Shown piece after piece: positions 43,861-52,731 of a stretch of 64,000 nucleotides of DNA. The stretch comes from Pseudoleptotrichia goodfellowii (GTDB lineage: Bacteria > Fusobacteriota > Fusobacteriia > Fusobacteriales > Leptotrichiaceae): contig NZ_AP019822.1 of assembly GCF_007990505.1 (NCBI RefSeq), forward strand, positions 558,001 through 622,000, given 5' to 3'. Positions within the stretch are counted from its first letter, which is position 1, and every line of letters begins with the position of its first letter. Both the position numbers and the translations under genes were made by a program. Below the pieces are notes generated by a model. The model was not told the origin of the DNA. It saw only the letters and a list, made by a program, of their open reading frames with translations, and ran no database searches.

Positions 43861-45390
43861 ATGAATATTTTATTATTAATTGGAACATGGTTCGGGAAGA
43901 ATATCCTGACTAAACCGGAATTTTTTGTAGGGTTATTGGTATTTATAGGTTATCTTTTCATGGGTAAAAAAATATATGAAGCAGTTGGAGGATTTATTAA
44001 AGCAACTGTAGGATATATGATATTAAACGTAGGTGCTGGGGGACTGGTAACAACTTTCAGACCGATACTGGCAGCATTAAAGACAAAATTTGAACTTGAA
44101 GCGGCAGTTATAGATCCGTATTTCGGATTACAGGCTGTAGATGATGCGATTAAAGGACTTATTGCTCAGGATCCTACGAAATCTAATTTGGCAGCTTCAG
44201 TTATGATGGCATTATTAATAGGATTCATAATAAATATAATATTGGTATTATTAAGAAAAATAACAAAAGTAAGAACTTTATTTATAACAGGTCATATTAT
44301 GCAACAGCAAGCTTCAACAGCGGCTTGGATGATATTCTTTTTATTTCCTCAATTTCAAAATATTAAGGGAGTAATTTTGGTAGGAATTTTTGCAGGAATA
44401 TACTGGGCTGTAGGGTCTAATTTGTCAGTAGAGCCTACTCAAAGATTAACAGGTAATGCAGGGTTTGCAATCGGGCACCAACAAATGTTCGCAATCTGGT
44501 TGGCAGATAAATTGGCACCGAAATTAGGGAATCCTAAAAAGAAACTTGATGATTTGAAATTACCTAAATGGTTGTCAATGCTGCATGACGATATAATTGC
44601 AACAGGATTAATAATGATAATATTTTTCGGAATAATAATGTGGGTATTAGGACCTGAATTCTTTACTGCAAAATTTGGAAAGTGTGTAATTGAAAACGGA
44701 GTACAAACTTGTCCTGTAGTAAACCCTAACGGAGTTACGGCAGGAGCATTTGATCCTAAAAAATTATCATTCGGAACTTATATTGTTTCAACAACATTAT
44801 TGTTTGCTGTTTATTTGACAATATTAAAAACAGGAGTTAGAATGTTTGTGTCTGAATTGACATTGTCATTCCAGGGAATTTCAAATAAAATATTACCGGG
44901 ATCATTACCTGCAGTTGACTGTGCGGCTTCTTACGGATTCGGTTCACCAAGTGCAGTATTGTTCGGATTCCTTGTAGGAACAATAGCTCAATTTATTTCA
45001 ATAGCAGGATTGCTAATATTCAAATCGCCTGTATTTATAATAACAGGATTTGTTCCGGTATTCTTTGATAATGCGACTATTGCAGTTTATGCTGATAAAC
45101 GTGGAGGAGCAAGAGCTGCATTGATTTTATCCGCTTTATCAGGAGTATTACAGGTATTATGCGGAGCGGCAGCAGTAATGTTATTCCACTTAAAAGGCGG
45201 ATGGCATGGAAATATTGACCAAAGTACAGTATGGTTGGCTCAAGGATATATAATGAAATATTTAGGAGTAATAGGTTATGCATTGGTAATTATTTTAATG
45301 TTACTAATTCCTCAAATTCAATATATAAAAGCTAAAAATAAAGAGCAATATTATGAAGGAACTGTTGATTTAGTAGAAGAAGAATATTAA
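43861..45390 (+). CDS. ulaA: PTS ascorbate-specific EIIC (UlaA)
   Basis: This 509-residue integral membrane permease imports and phosphorylates L-ascorbate with UlaB and UlaC. The sequence has about eleven membrane helices, with VGGFIKATVGYMILNVGAGGLV near residue 42 and DCAASYGFGSPSAVLFGFLVG near 360. It is about 45 residues longer than E. coli UlaA (465). Most of the extra lies in a hydrophilic loop near 268-300 containing KCVIENGVQTCPV, with two cysteines 11 residues apart. Confidence 0.93.
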   Translation: MNILLLIGTWFGKNILTKPEFFVGLLVFIGYLFMGKKIYEAVGGFIKATVGYMILNVGAGGLVTTFRPILAALKTKFELEAAVIDPYFGLQAVDDAIKGLIAQDPTKSNLAASVMMALLIGFIINIILVLLRKITKVRTLFITGHIMQQQASTAAWMIFFLFPQFQNIKGVILVGIFAGIYWAVGSNLSVEPTQRLTGNAGFAIGHQQMFAIWLADKLAPKLGNPKKKLDDLKLPKWLSMLHDDIIATGLIMIIFFGIIMWVLGPEFFTAKFGKCVIENGVQTCPVVNPNGVTAGAFDPKKLSFGTYIVSTTLLFAVYLTILKTGVRMFVSELTLSFQGISNKILPGSLPAVDCAASYGFGSPSAVLFGFLVGTIAQFISIAGLLIFKSPVFIITGFVPVFFDNATIAVYADKRGGARAALILSALSGVLQVLCGAAAVMLFHLKGGWHGNIDQSTVWLAQGYIMKYLGVIGYALVIILMLLIPQIQYIKAKNKEQYYEGTVDLVEEEY

Positions 45391-45475
45391 AAAACAAAGG
45401 AAGAAAAAAGTATTTGATAATAAAATAGATAAGAGAATATTTATATTCTAAAATTAAATAAGGAAGTGGTTTTAA

Positions 45476-45757
45476 ATGTTAAAAGTGTTGGCAGTTTGCG
45501 GAAGCGGAATGGGAACAAGTATGATTATGAAAATGAAAGTATCACAGGTATTGAAAAAATTAAACGTTGATGCTGATGTAAACTCATGCAGTATGGGTGA
45601 AGCTAAATCAGGACTTGCAAATTATGATTTGGTTTTGGCGTCTACTCATATAATCAAAGACTTAAAAGGAGGACCTAATACTAAAATGGTCGGACTTTTA
45701 AATTTGCTTGATGCAAATGAATTGGAAACAAAATTAAAAGAAGTAGGAATCGGATAA
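45476..45757 (+). CDS. ulaB: PTS ascorbate-specific EIIB (UlaB)
   Basis: The 93-residue EIIB domain has the P-loop AVCGSGMGTSMIMKMKV and the phosphorylated Cys at about residue 8, characteristic of the Lac/Asc EIIB family. It transfers phosphate from UlaC to the ascorbate bound by UlaA. It lies 85 bases after ulaA and 51 bases before ulaC, in one operon. Confidence 0.94.
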   Translation: MLKVLAVCGSGMGTSMIMKMKVSQVLKKLNVDADVNSCSMGEAKSGLANYDLVLASTHIIKDLKGGPNTKMVGLLNLLDANELETKLKEVGIG

Positions 45758-45808
45758 GTCTGATTTAAAATAAAACTGAATTTAAAAAATTAAAATTTGG
45801 AGGATAAA

Positions 45809-46258
45809 ATGACTTTACTTGATTCACTGAAGGAAAATAATTCCGTCGGATTGAAAAAAGAAGCGAAAACATGGGAAGAAGCTATAGAAGCTTGCATGCA
45901 GCCGCTTCTTGATAAAGGGACTGTACAGAGAAAGTATGTAGATGCTATTATAGAAAGAACTAAAGAATTGGGACCTTTCTATATATTGGCTCCGGGACTT
46001 GCAATGCCCCATGAAAGACCTGAAATGGGAGTAAACAAAGATTGTTTCAGTTTTGTTACGTTAAAAGAACCTGTGACTTTTCCTGACGGACAGGAAGTAG
46101 ATATACTGATAGGGCTTGCAGCGACAAGTACCGATATACATAACGGAGAAGCTATTCCTCAGATAGTTATGCTTTTTGATGATGATTCGGTATTTGATAA
46201 AATCAGAGCTGCAAAAGTTCCTGAAGATATTTACAAAATGATTGAAAGTAAATTATAA
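45809..46258 (+). CDS. ulaC: PTS ascorbate-specific EIIA (UlaC)
   Basis: The 149-residue EIIA (Mtl/Fru fold) has the active His in LAPGLAMPHERPEMG near residue 65. The ATG at 45809, with GGAGG 6 bases upstream, is preferred to the TTG at 45797, which would put the ribosome site in the frame. It receives phosphate from HPr and passes it to UlaB. Confidence 0.94.
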   Translation: MTLLDSLKENNSVGLKKEAKTWEEAIEACMQPLLDKGTVQRKYVDAIIERTKELGPFYILAPGLAMPHERPEMGVNKDCFSFVTLKEPVTFPDGQEVDILIGLAATSTDIHNGEAIPQIVMLFDDDSVFDKIRAAKVPEDIYKMIESKL

Positions 46259-46316
46259 ATCGGAAATAGTTTGAAATAAAATAATTTTAGGAACACTTGA
46301 GGGAGTTGTCTTGGAT

Positions 46317-46390
46317 GAGGGCTCATTTTGCCCTCATACTCCCGCTATCAGTATCTGCGTAAATTTGCCGATTCTGGTAATGCGGGATTT
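46317..46390 (+). repeat. GC-rich two-hairpin element, copy 2 (between ulaC and ulaD)
   Basis: Hairpin one is GAGGGC/GCCCTC (46319 to 46337). Hairpin two is CCCGC (46343-46347) pairing with GCGGG (46382-46386), with inner TATCAG/CTGGTA, then a T run as in a terminator. It closely matches the element at 43744-43818. Confidence 0.6.
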
Positions 46391-46464
46391 TTTGAAAAAA
46401 CTGTATTTTTTGATAATATGAAAAGATAAAAAAGATAATTTTAAAAATTTAGGAGGAAAAAATT

Positions 46465-47127
46465 ATGGCAAGACCTTTATTACAGGTAGCATTGGATCAT
46501 TCGGATTTACAGGGGGCTATTAAAGCCGCAGTGTCTGTAGGACATGAAGTAGACGTTATAGAAGCGGGAACAGTTTGTCTGTTACAGGTAGGAAGTGAAC
46601 TGGTAGAAGTTTTAAGAAGTCTTTTTCCTGAAAAAATAATTGTTGCAGATACTAAATGTGCAGATGCAGGAGGAACTGTAGCGAAAAATAATGCAGTAAG
46701 AGGAGCTGACTGGATGACATGTATCTGTTCGGCAACTATTCCGACAATGAAAGCAGCTTTAAAAGCTATAAAAGAAGTACGTGGCGACAAAGGAGAAATT
46801 CAGGTTGAATTATATGGAGACTGGACTTATGAACAGGCTCAGCAATGGCTTGATGCGGGAATAAGTCAGGCTATCTATCATCAAAGTCGTGATGCTTTAC
46901 TTGCAGGAGAAACTTGGGGAGAAAAAGACCTTAATAAAGTAAAAAAACTGATTGAAATGGGATTCAGAGTATCTGTAACAGGAGGATTAAGCACAGACAC
47001 ACTTAAGTTATTTAAAGGAGTAGACGTATTTACGTTCATTGCCGGACGTGGAATTACAGAAGCATCAGATCCTGCACAGGCTGCGAGAGATTTTAAAGCA
47101 GAAATAGCAAAATACTGGGCTGAATAG
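46465..47127 (+). CDS. ulaD: 3-keto-L-gulonate-6-phosphate decarboxylase UlaD
   Basis: This 220-residue TIM-barrel enzyme of the orotidine-phosphate-decarboxylase suprafamily decarboxylates 3-keto-L-gulonate 6-phosphate to L-xylulose 5-phosphate. The catalytic DxKxxD motif is seen in VADTKCADAGG (about 62-67), the acidic residues in VDVIEAGTV, and the phosphate-binding SVTGGLST with VFTFIAGRGIT near the end. Length is as in E. coli (216). It follows the second hairpin element and starts behind GGAGG. Confidence 0.95.
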   Translation: MARPLLQVALDHSDLQGAIKAAVSVGHEVDVIEAGTVCLLQVGSELVEVLRSLFPEKIIVADTKCADAGGTVAKNNAVRGADWMTCICSATIPTMKAALKAIKEVRGDKGEIQVELYGDWTYEQAQQWLDAGISQAIYHQSRDALLAGETWGEKDLNKVKKLIEMGFRVSVTGGLSTDTLKLFKGVDVFTFIAGRGITEASDPAQAARDFKAEIAKYWAE

Positions 47128-47175
47128 TGACAGAAAGGTTTTGTTACTGTAAAATTATAATAAAAGAGGCTGATT

Positions 47176-48051
47176 ATGAAAGATTTGAATAAACTGAATT
47201 TAGGAATATATGAAAAAGCTCTTCCTAAAGATATTGACTGGATAGAGAGAATAAAGCTTGTAAAAGAATGTGGATATGATTTTGTTGAAATGTCTGTTGA
47301 TGAAACTGACGAAAGGCTTGCAAGACTTGATTGGTCTGATGAGGAAATTAATAAAATACATGAAGCTCTTGTAAATACAGGTGTAAGAATTCCTTCAATG
47401 TGTTTTAGCGGACATAGAAGATTTCCGATGGGAAGCATGGATGAAAAAACAAGAGAAAAAGCTATGGAACTTATGCAAAAAGCTATAATTTTTGCGGATA
47501 AACTGGGTATCAGAACGATTCAAATGGCAGGATATGATGTTTATTATGAAGAAGGAAGTGAACAGACTAAAAAATATTTTACGGAAAATCTGAAAAAGGC
47601 TATAGAATGGGCTTCTTCGTATAACATAACATTGGCTATAGAAATAATGGATCATCCTTTTATAAACTCAATTACAAAATATATGGAATATTCGGAGATA
47701 ATAAAATCTCCGTGGCTTAAAGTTTATCCTGATGTGGGAAATCTAACTGCATGGCCTGAAAATGATACATTGAAAGAATTGGAACTCGGTATAAAACAGG
47801 GAGAAATAGTAGCAATTCATTTAAAAGATACTTTAGCTGTAACGGATACTTTCCCGGGTAAATTCAAAGAAGTGCCTTTCGGAGAAGGATGTGTTGATTT
47901 TCCTAAAGTATTTGCCAAATTAAAAGAGTTAAACTATAAAGGACCTTTTTTGATAGAAATGTGGACTGAAAAATCCGATAATCCGATTGAAGAAGTAAAA
48001 AAAGCTAAAGAATGGATGCTTGATAAAATGAAAAAAGGAGGCTTTATCTAA
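47176..48051 (+). CDS. ulaE: L-ribulose-5-phosphate 3-epimerase UlaE (L-xylulose-5-phosphate 3-epimerase)
   Basis: This 291-residue TIM-barrel enzyme of the xylose-isomerase-like family converts L-xylulose 5-phosphate to L-ribulose 5-phosphate. [34 protein letters not shown] is the UlaE start. [27 protein letters not shown] and [11 protein letters not shown] carry metal and base residues, with IEMWTEK near the end. The length fits (E. coli 284). It ends one base into the ulaF start (TAATG), so the two are coupled. Confidence 0.95.
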   Translation: MKDLNKLNLGIYEKALPKDIDWIERIKLVKECGYDFVEMSVDETDERLARLDWSDEEINKIHEALVNTGVRIPSMCFSGHRRFPMGSMDEKTREKAMELMQKAIIFADKLGIRTIQMAGYDVYYEEGSEQTKKYFTENLKKAIEWASSYNITLAIEIMDHPFINSITKYMEYSEIIKSPWLKVYPDVGNLTAWPENDTLKELELGIKQGEIVAIHLKDTLAVTDTFPGKFKEVPFGEGCVDFPKVFAKLKELNYKGPFLIEMWTEKSDNPIEEVKKAKEWMLDKMKKGGFI

Positions 48052-48752
48052 TGCTGGAAAAGTTAAAAGAAGAAGTTTATAAAGCGAATATGGAATTACC
48101 TGCTAAAGGGCTTGTGCTTTTTACATGGGGAAATGTAAGTGCTATCGACAGAGAAAAAGGACTGGTAGTTATAAAGCCGAGCGGTGTGGATTATGATAAA
48201 ATGAAAGCCGAAGATATGGTAGTCGTGGATTTGGACGGGAAAGTTGTGGAAGGAGAGCTTAATCCTTCGTCAGATACACCTACTCACGTTGAATTGTATA
48301 AAAAATTTCCGAATATCGGAGGGATAGTGCATACTCACTCTACAAATGCTACAATATGGGCACAAAGCGGAAGAGATATTCCTGCTTACGGAACAACTCA
48401 TGCAGACTATTTTTACGGACCTATACCGTGTACGAGAAAAATGACTCCTGAAGAGATCAAAGGAGAATACGAAAAAGAAACGGGAACAGTTATAATAGAA
48501 ACTTTTGAAAAAAGAAATATAGATCCTAAATTTGTTCCGGCTGTGGTAGTTCACAGTCACGGTCCTTTTACGTGGGGGAAAAATGCTGCAGAAGCTGTTT
48601 ATAATTCGGTTGTACTGGAAGAATTGTCAAAAATGGCAATATATACAGAGCAGATAAATAAAGATATAAAACCTATGCAACAGGAACTTCTTGATAAACA
48701 TTTCTTGAGAAAACACGGAGAAAATGCTTATTACGGTCAAAAGAAAAAATAG
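48051..48752 (+). CDS. ulaF: L-ribulose-5-phosphate 4-epimerase UlaF
   Basis: This 233-residue class II aldolase/epimerase makes D-xylulose 5-phosphate from L-ribulose 5-phosphate, feeding the pentose phosphate pathway. [26 protein letters not shown] is the start. The zinc ligands lie in [15 protein letters not shown] and GTTHADYF, and the third His in [12 protein letters not shown]. Length matches AraD/UlaF (228-231). It is the last enzyme gene of the operon. Confidence 0.94.
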   Translation: MLEKLKEEVYKANMELPAKGLVLFTWGNVSAIDREKGLVVIKPSGVDYDKMKAEDMVVVDLDGKVVEGELNPSSDTPTHVELYKKFPNIGGIVHTHSTNATIWAQSGRDIPAYGTTHADYFYGPIPCTRKMTPEEIKGEYEKETGTVIIETFEKRNIDPKFVPAVVVHSHGPFTWGKNAAEAVYNSVVLEELSKMAIYTEQINKDIKPMQQELLDKHFLRKHGENAYYGQKKK

Positions 48753-48802
48753 AAATTTTAAGTCATGATATTGACTTACACAGGTTTTGAAAGGTGAACG
48801 GA

Positions 48803-49216
48803 ATGGATGAAAAGCAAGATATAAAAACAAATCCCAACCTTGTCATAGCTTTGGGTTACTACATCAAAAATAAGAGATTGCAGAAGAATATAGGGTTGAG
48901 AGAAATGGCGGATTTGTTAAAAATAAGTCCTGCTTATTTATCTAATTTGGAGTCAGGCAAACATAGTATGACAAATCCTCTTTTGTTGAAAAAAATTTCT
49001 AAAATTTTGGAAGTCGATCATCTTAAATTGTTTAAGATAATAGGCTATACCGATAAAGATATGTCGGATTTGAAAAAAGAAATAATGTCCGAACTGGTAG
49101 AAGAAATTTCCGATATCGAAATTGGGAAAATAATAGAAGAACTTATGAAAATGGAACCCGAAAAAGTTTTTCTTGTAAAACAGTATATAGAGTTATTGAA
49201 TAACAAAAATGCTTAG
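48803..49216 (+). CDS. XRE-family transcriptional regulator
   Basis: The 137-residue regulator has a helix-turn-helix (about 16-65: GYYIKNKRLQKNIGLREMADLLKISPAYLSNLESGK, read in parts). An acidic helical C-terminal part without a cupin sensor follows. The ATG at 48803 has an AAAGG site 8 bases upstream and is preferred to the GTG at 48794. It lies 50 bases after ulaF on the same strand, and no ulaR-type DeoR repressor is present. It could control the ula operon or something unrelated. Confidence 0.82.
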   Translation: MDEKQDIKTNPNLVIALGYYIKNKRLQKNIGLREMADLLKISPAYLSNLESGKHSMTNPLLLKKISKILEVDHLKLFKIIGYTDKDMSDLKKEIMSELVEEISDIEIGKIIEELMKMEPEKVFLVKQYIELLNNKNA

Positions 49217-49243
49217 AGGAAAATATCTTCTAAGCATTTTTTT
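49208..49243 (+). terminator. terminator at the end of the ula/XRE unit
   Basis: AATGCTTAGA (49208-49217) pairs with TCTAAGCATT (49229-49238), followed by T residues. The stem overlaps the stop codon. Confidence 0.8.
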
Positions 49244-49270
49244 CTTAAATTTCAGGTTAAAAAAGAAAGG

Positions 49271-49393
49271 GGCTGTCTCATAATAGAAATTTTTTTCATT
49301 TTTCAGTATTTAACAAAAAATTTATACTTGATTTTGCTGATTTTGTTTTTTCATAAAAATCAAATTCTCTAATTTTTTTGTTTTGAGATAGCC
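49271..49393. repeat. intergenic inverted repeat with GTCTCA/TGAGAT arms
   Basis: GGCTGTCTCA (49271-49280) pairs with TGAGATAGCC (49384-49393) with one mismatch, over 123 bases. It lies between two convergent genes (XRE and argS) and resembles the elements at 37425 and 503. Confidence 0.65.
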
Positions 49394-49413
49394 TCACAAT
49401 CTATTCAACATAT

Positions 49414-51147
49414 TTACATTCTGTCAACAGTTTGTATTCCTAAAAGGCTTAATCCCTGTTTTAGGATTTCTGCAGTTTTTAATGCAAGTAATATTCTTGC
49501 TTGCATAGTTTCAGCATTTTCTTCTTTCAAAATAGGTTTTGAATTATAGAAATTGTTAAATAATTTTGCAAGTTCGAATAAATAATCGGCTATTACATTA
49601 GGTCTGTAGCTTTCATAAGATTTAACAACTACCTGAGGGAATCTCAACAGTGCAACTGCAAGTTCTCTCTCAACATCCTGCATATTGTCGAAGATAATAT
49701 TTCCGTTTTTATTAATCGAGATATTTTCCGATTCCATTTTTCTTAGAATAGACATTATTCTAACATATGTATATTGTAAATATGGTCCTGTGTTTCCTTC
49801 AAAGCTTAAAACTTTTTCCCAGTCAAACAATATAGGAGAAGTTCTGTTCTGGCTCAAATCGAAATATTTTATAGCTCCTGTTCCTACAATGTCGGCAATA
49901 ATTTCTTTTTCAGGTTCAGGTATATCGGGATTTTTCTCGTCGATAACTTTTTTTACGTGTTTTTTCGCCTCATCCAGTAAATCTATCAATCTGATGACAT
50001 TTCCACCTCTTGTAGATAATATAACTCCGTTTGCAAATCTCATAATACCGAACCATACATGAACTTTGTCGTAATCATAAGGAGCACCTATCATTTTTGC
50101 TATTGAAAATACCTGTTTGAAGTGATCCTGCTGTCTTTCGTCAACTACGTATATGGCAAGATCTACATCTAAATCGTCTTTTCTGTATTTGATTGTAGCC
50201 AAGTCGGATGTGGAATATAAGAAACTTCCGTCTTTTTTCTGTACAATACATGGATGAAGTTTTGTATCTTCGTCAAAGAATACTACTAAAGCATCTTCGT
50301 CCTGTTTTGCAATATTTTTTTCTTTTAATTCTTCCAAAACGACAGGCATTAAATCGTTGTAAAATGACTCTCCGTTATAATAATCAAAAGTTATATCAAA
50401 TCTTTTATAAATTTTGTTATATTCTTTTATGGATATATCTATAAATTCTCTCCAGAGAGCATTGTTTACTTCATCTCCCGATTGGAGTTTTCTAAGCTCT
50501 TCTCTGGCAACATCTTCAAGAGAAGGGTCTTTTTTTGCTTCGTCCGAAAACATAACATAAATTCTTTCCAATTCTTCAATGGGATCTTTTTCATAGGCTT
50601 CCCTGTTAAGCCAAAGATTATATCCCACAATAAGTTTTCCGAACTGAGTTCCCCAGTCGCCTACATGGTTGTCACCTAAAACTTTTTTAAATCCTAAAAA
50701 TTGCAGAATTCTTTTTAGGGAATCTCCTATAATAGTACTTCTTAAGTGCCCGACATGCATACGTTTGGCAATATTAGGAGAAGAATAGTCTATGATGACT
50801 GTTTTGTCCGAATCCAAAAACGAGAAGTCATATTTTTCATTTCCGATTTTTTTAGTTTCATTATCGAGAAAAGAGTTTTTTAAGTAAATATTTATAAATC
50901 CGGGACCTGCAATTTCCATTTTTTCGATAATATCATTTTTTTCAAAATTTTCTATAATTTCATTCGCAATTTCTCTCGGATTTTTTCCTAAAATTTTTGA
51001 AGTTACCATTGCAAAGTTTGTTTGAAAATCACCAAATTCTTTTTTTGTAGAATTTTGAATGTCGATTTTATCCGAGAAATCTTCTTTGAAAATATTCTGT
51101 ATATTTTTCTCAAATAATTTTTTCAACTGAATATTAAGTAATTCCAT
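49414..51147 (-). CDS. argS: arginyl-tRNA synthetase
   Basis: This 577-residue class I synthetase charges tRNA-Arg. The N-terminal Add1-like domain is at about 1-80. The HIGH motif appears as HVGHLRST near residue 132 (normal in ArgRS), after DYSSPNIAKRM. GDNHVGDWGTQFGKL follows, and ILSTRGGNVIRL replaces KMSKS, as is common in ArgRS. The C-terminal DALR anticodon-binding domain ends with LLGIQTVDRM. The gene is alone on the minus strand, convergent with the ula operon's XRE gene. Confidence 0.97.
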   Translation of the reverse strand: MELLNIQLKKLFEKNIQNIFKEDFSDKIDIQNSTKKEFGDFQTNFAMVTSKILGKNPREIANEIIENFEKNDIIEKMEIAGPGFINIYLKNSFLDNETKKIGNEKYDFSFLDSDKTVIIDYSSPNIAKRMHVGHLRSTIIGDSLKRILQFLGFKKVLGDNHVGDWGTQFGKLIVGYNLWLNREAYEKDPIEELERIYVMFSDEAKKDPSLEDVAREELRKLQSGDEVNNALWREFIDISIKEYNKIYKRFDITFDYYNGESFYNDLMPVVLEELKEKNIAKQDEDALVVFFDEDTKLHPCIVQKKDGSFLYSTSDLATIKYRKDDLDVDLAIYVVDERQQDHFKQVFSIAKMIGAPYDYDKVHVWFGIMRFANGVILSTRGGNVIRLIDLLDEAKKHVKKVIDEKNPDIPEPEKEIIADIVGTGAIKYFDLSQNRTSPILFDWEKVLSFEGNTGPYLQYTYVRIMSILRKMESENISINKNGNIIFDNMQDVERELAVALLRFPQVVVKSYESYRPNVIADYLFELAKLFNNFYNSKPILKEENAETMQARILLALKTAEILKQGLSLLGIQTVDRM

Positions 51148-51361
51148 ATTTTCCGTACTATATATTTTTAAAAATGAATATTATTGTAAAGATTCATAAT
51201 AAAAATATATACCTCCTTTCCTAAAAAGTCTTTTATTTTTCTTGAAATTATTATATACTATATTTAAGAAATTTACAATTAATTAAAGAGAAAAATTATG
51301 AAAAGGAAATAATTTCATTGAGAAACAATCTTGGTTTAATTACAGTTTAATGGAATTGGTG

Positions 51362-51443
51362 TATAATCTTTTTAGATCGAAAAGATCTGAAACCTCAATT
51401 AACCCCCCCTTTTATAAGACCTCTTTAATTAGAGGTCTTTTTT
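51362..51443 (+). promoter_or_regulatory. promoter and structured short leader or small RNA with terminator
   Basis: A TATAAT box (51362-51367) precedes a hairpin AGATC-gaaaa-GATCT (51374-51388). A terminator follows, with stem GACCTCT (51418-51424) and AGAGGTC (51431-51437) plus six T. ACCTCAATTAA (51392-51402) can also pair with TTAATTAGAGGT (51425-51436), which would disrupt that terminator. This suggests an attenuator or a small RNA of about 75 bases. No known riboswitch family was recognised. Confidence 0.45.
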
Positions 51444-51474
51444 ACAAATTTCAAAAGATAACGGAGGAAACAAA

Positions 51475-51750
51475 ATGAGTAACAATTATAGAAACAGTTA
51501 CAGAAATAATCACAAGAAAGGAATATCAAGCAGCACAAAAAATGTTATATTGCTGTTTATATTTTCGGGAATATTGACAGGAGCAGCAGTTTTTTTTATG
51601 CAGGATAAAATACCGGCATTGAAAAATGAAGTCGAAACATTGAAAACTGAAAAACAGAAAAAAGAAAATGAATTGAAAAATATAGAAAGTACACTTTCAG
51701 AAAAAGAAAAAAGTTACAATGAATTAAAAAGCAAAGTAGATAAAAAATAG
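51475..51750 (+). CDS. small membrane-anchored coiled-coil protein
   Basis: The 91-residue protein has a basic, Asn-rich N-terminus, one membrane segment (NVILLFIFSGILTGAAVFFM at about 25-44), and a periplasmic coiled coil of about 45 residues (ENELKNIESTLSEKEKSYNELKSKVDKK in parts). The topology resembles FtsL/FtsB-type small division proteins, but no diagnostic residue was recognised, so this is only a shape likeness. It precedes the polysaccharide deacetylase gene by 39 bases with its own GGAGG start site. Confidence 0.65.
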   Translation: MSNNYRNSYRNNHKKGISSSTKNVILLFIFSGILTGAAVFFMQDKIPALKNEVETLKTEKQKKENELKNIESTLSEKEKSYNELKSKVDKK

Positions 51751-51789
51751 AAATATTTTATCGGAATCAATAAATCGAAAGGAAAGAAC

Positions 51790-52641
51790 ATGAAAAAGTT
51801 GATATTGGGAATAATAACAGTTTTAAGTTTAGGAATGATAGGATATTCGGGAGGCATAGTATTCAATAGTGTAAAAGGTAATCTTGATAAAAGTTCTCTT
51901 GAAAAAGATATAAAAAAGCTGGATGAAAGTATAAAAGAAAAAAGTACTTTGTTAGCTGAAGTGAAAGCAAAAGATGCAGAATTGAGAAAGCATTACAATC
52001 AAATAAGACAGGAAAAAGGGATAAAAGTTGTTTACTTGACATTTGATGACGGTCCTACTCCGAACAATACTCCGAGAATACTCGAAATATTGGAAAAAAA
52101 TAATATAAAAGCGACATTTTTTGTTATAGGACAAAACCCTGATATGTACAAACAAATAGTGGATCAGGGGCATACCATTGCTATACATACTTATTCTCAT
52201 GAATATAAACAGGTTTACGCTTCTGAGGATGCTTTTTTCCAGGATTTATATAAATTGAGAGATCTTATTATAGAAAAAACGGGAGTAAATCCTAAAGTTA
52301 CAAGATTTCCGGGAGGTTCAAGTACGACGAGAGTTTCCAAACCTATAAAACAGGCTATTATAAACAGACTGACAAAAGAAGGTTATGTTTATCAGGATTG
52401 GAACTGTGACAGTACAGATGCTTCAGGAAATAAGGTTCCTGTAGAAAAACTTGTAAAAAACGGTGTATGTAATGTAAGAGAAGTAAATCTTCTAATGCAC
52501 GATGCTTATGCTAAAACGACTACTGTAGAAGCATTGCAGCAAATAATAGATGCTTACAGAGCTAAGGGATATATATTTGAAACATTGACAGTGGACAGTC
52601 CGAAATTTCAACACGTTAAACAGCCTGAAAACGTTGATTAA
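51790..52641 (+). CDS. polysaccharide deacetylase (NodB domain)
   Basis: The 283-residue protein has an N-terminal membrane anchor or signal peptide (KLILGIITVLSLGMIGYSG) and a short coiled coil (about 35-75). The NodB domain spans about 82-270. Metal and catalytic residues are readable: LTFDDGPTPNN (Asp pair), AIHTYSHEY (His residues), VTRFPGGSS and LMHDAY. These enzymes remove acetyl groups from N-acetylglucosamine of peptidoglycan or surface glycan outside the membrane, raising lysozyme resistance. The real substrate is not determined by sequence. Confidence 0.88.
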   Translation: MKKLILGIITVLSLGMIGYSGGIVFNSVKGNLDKSSLEKDIKKLDESIKEKSTLLAEVKAKDAELRKHYNQIRQEKGIKVVYLTFDDGPTPNNTPRILEILEKNNIKATFFVIGQNPDMYKQIVDQGHTIAIHTYSHEYKQVYASEDAFFQDLYKLRDLIIEKTGVNPKVTRFPGGSSTTRVSKPIKQAIINRLTKEGYVYQDWNCDSTDASGNKVPVEKLVKNGVCNVREVNLLMHDAYAKTTTVEALQQIIDAYRAKGYIFETLTVDSPKFQHVKQPENVD

Positions 52642-52731
52642 GAGGGAGCTGCTAAGGTTAGTCTAAGTGGAAAAATTGTTTTATCATGTTATAATATTTT
52701 GCCGAAAAATTAAAATTGGAGGAAAATAACG

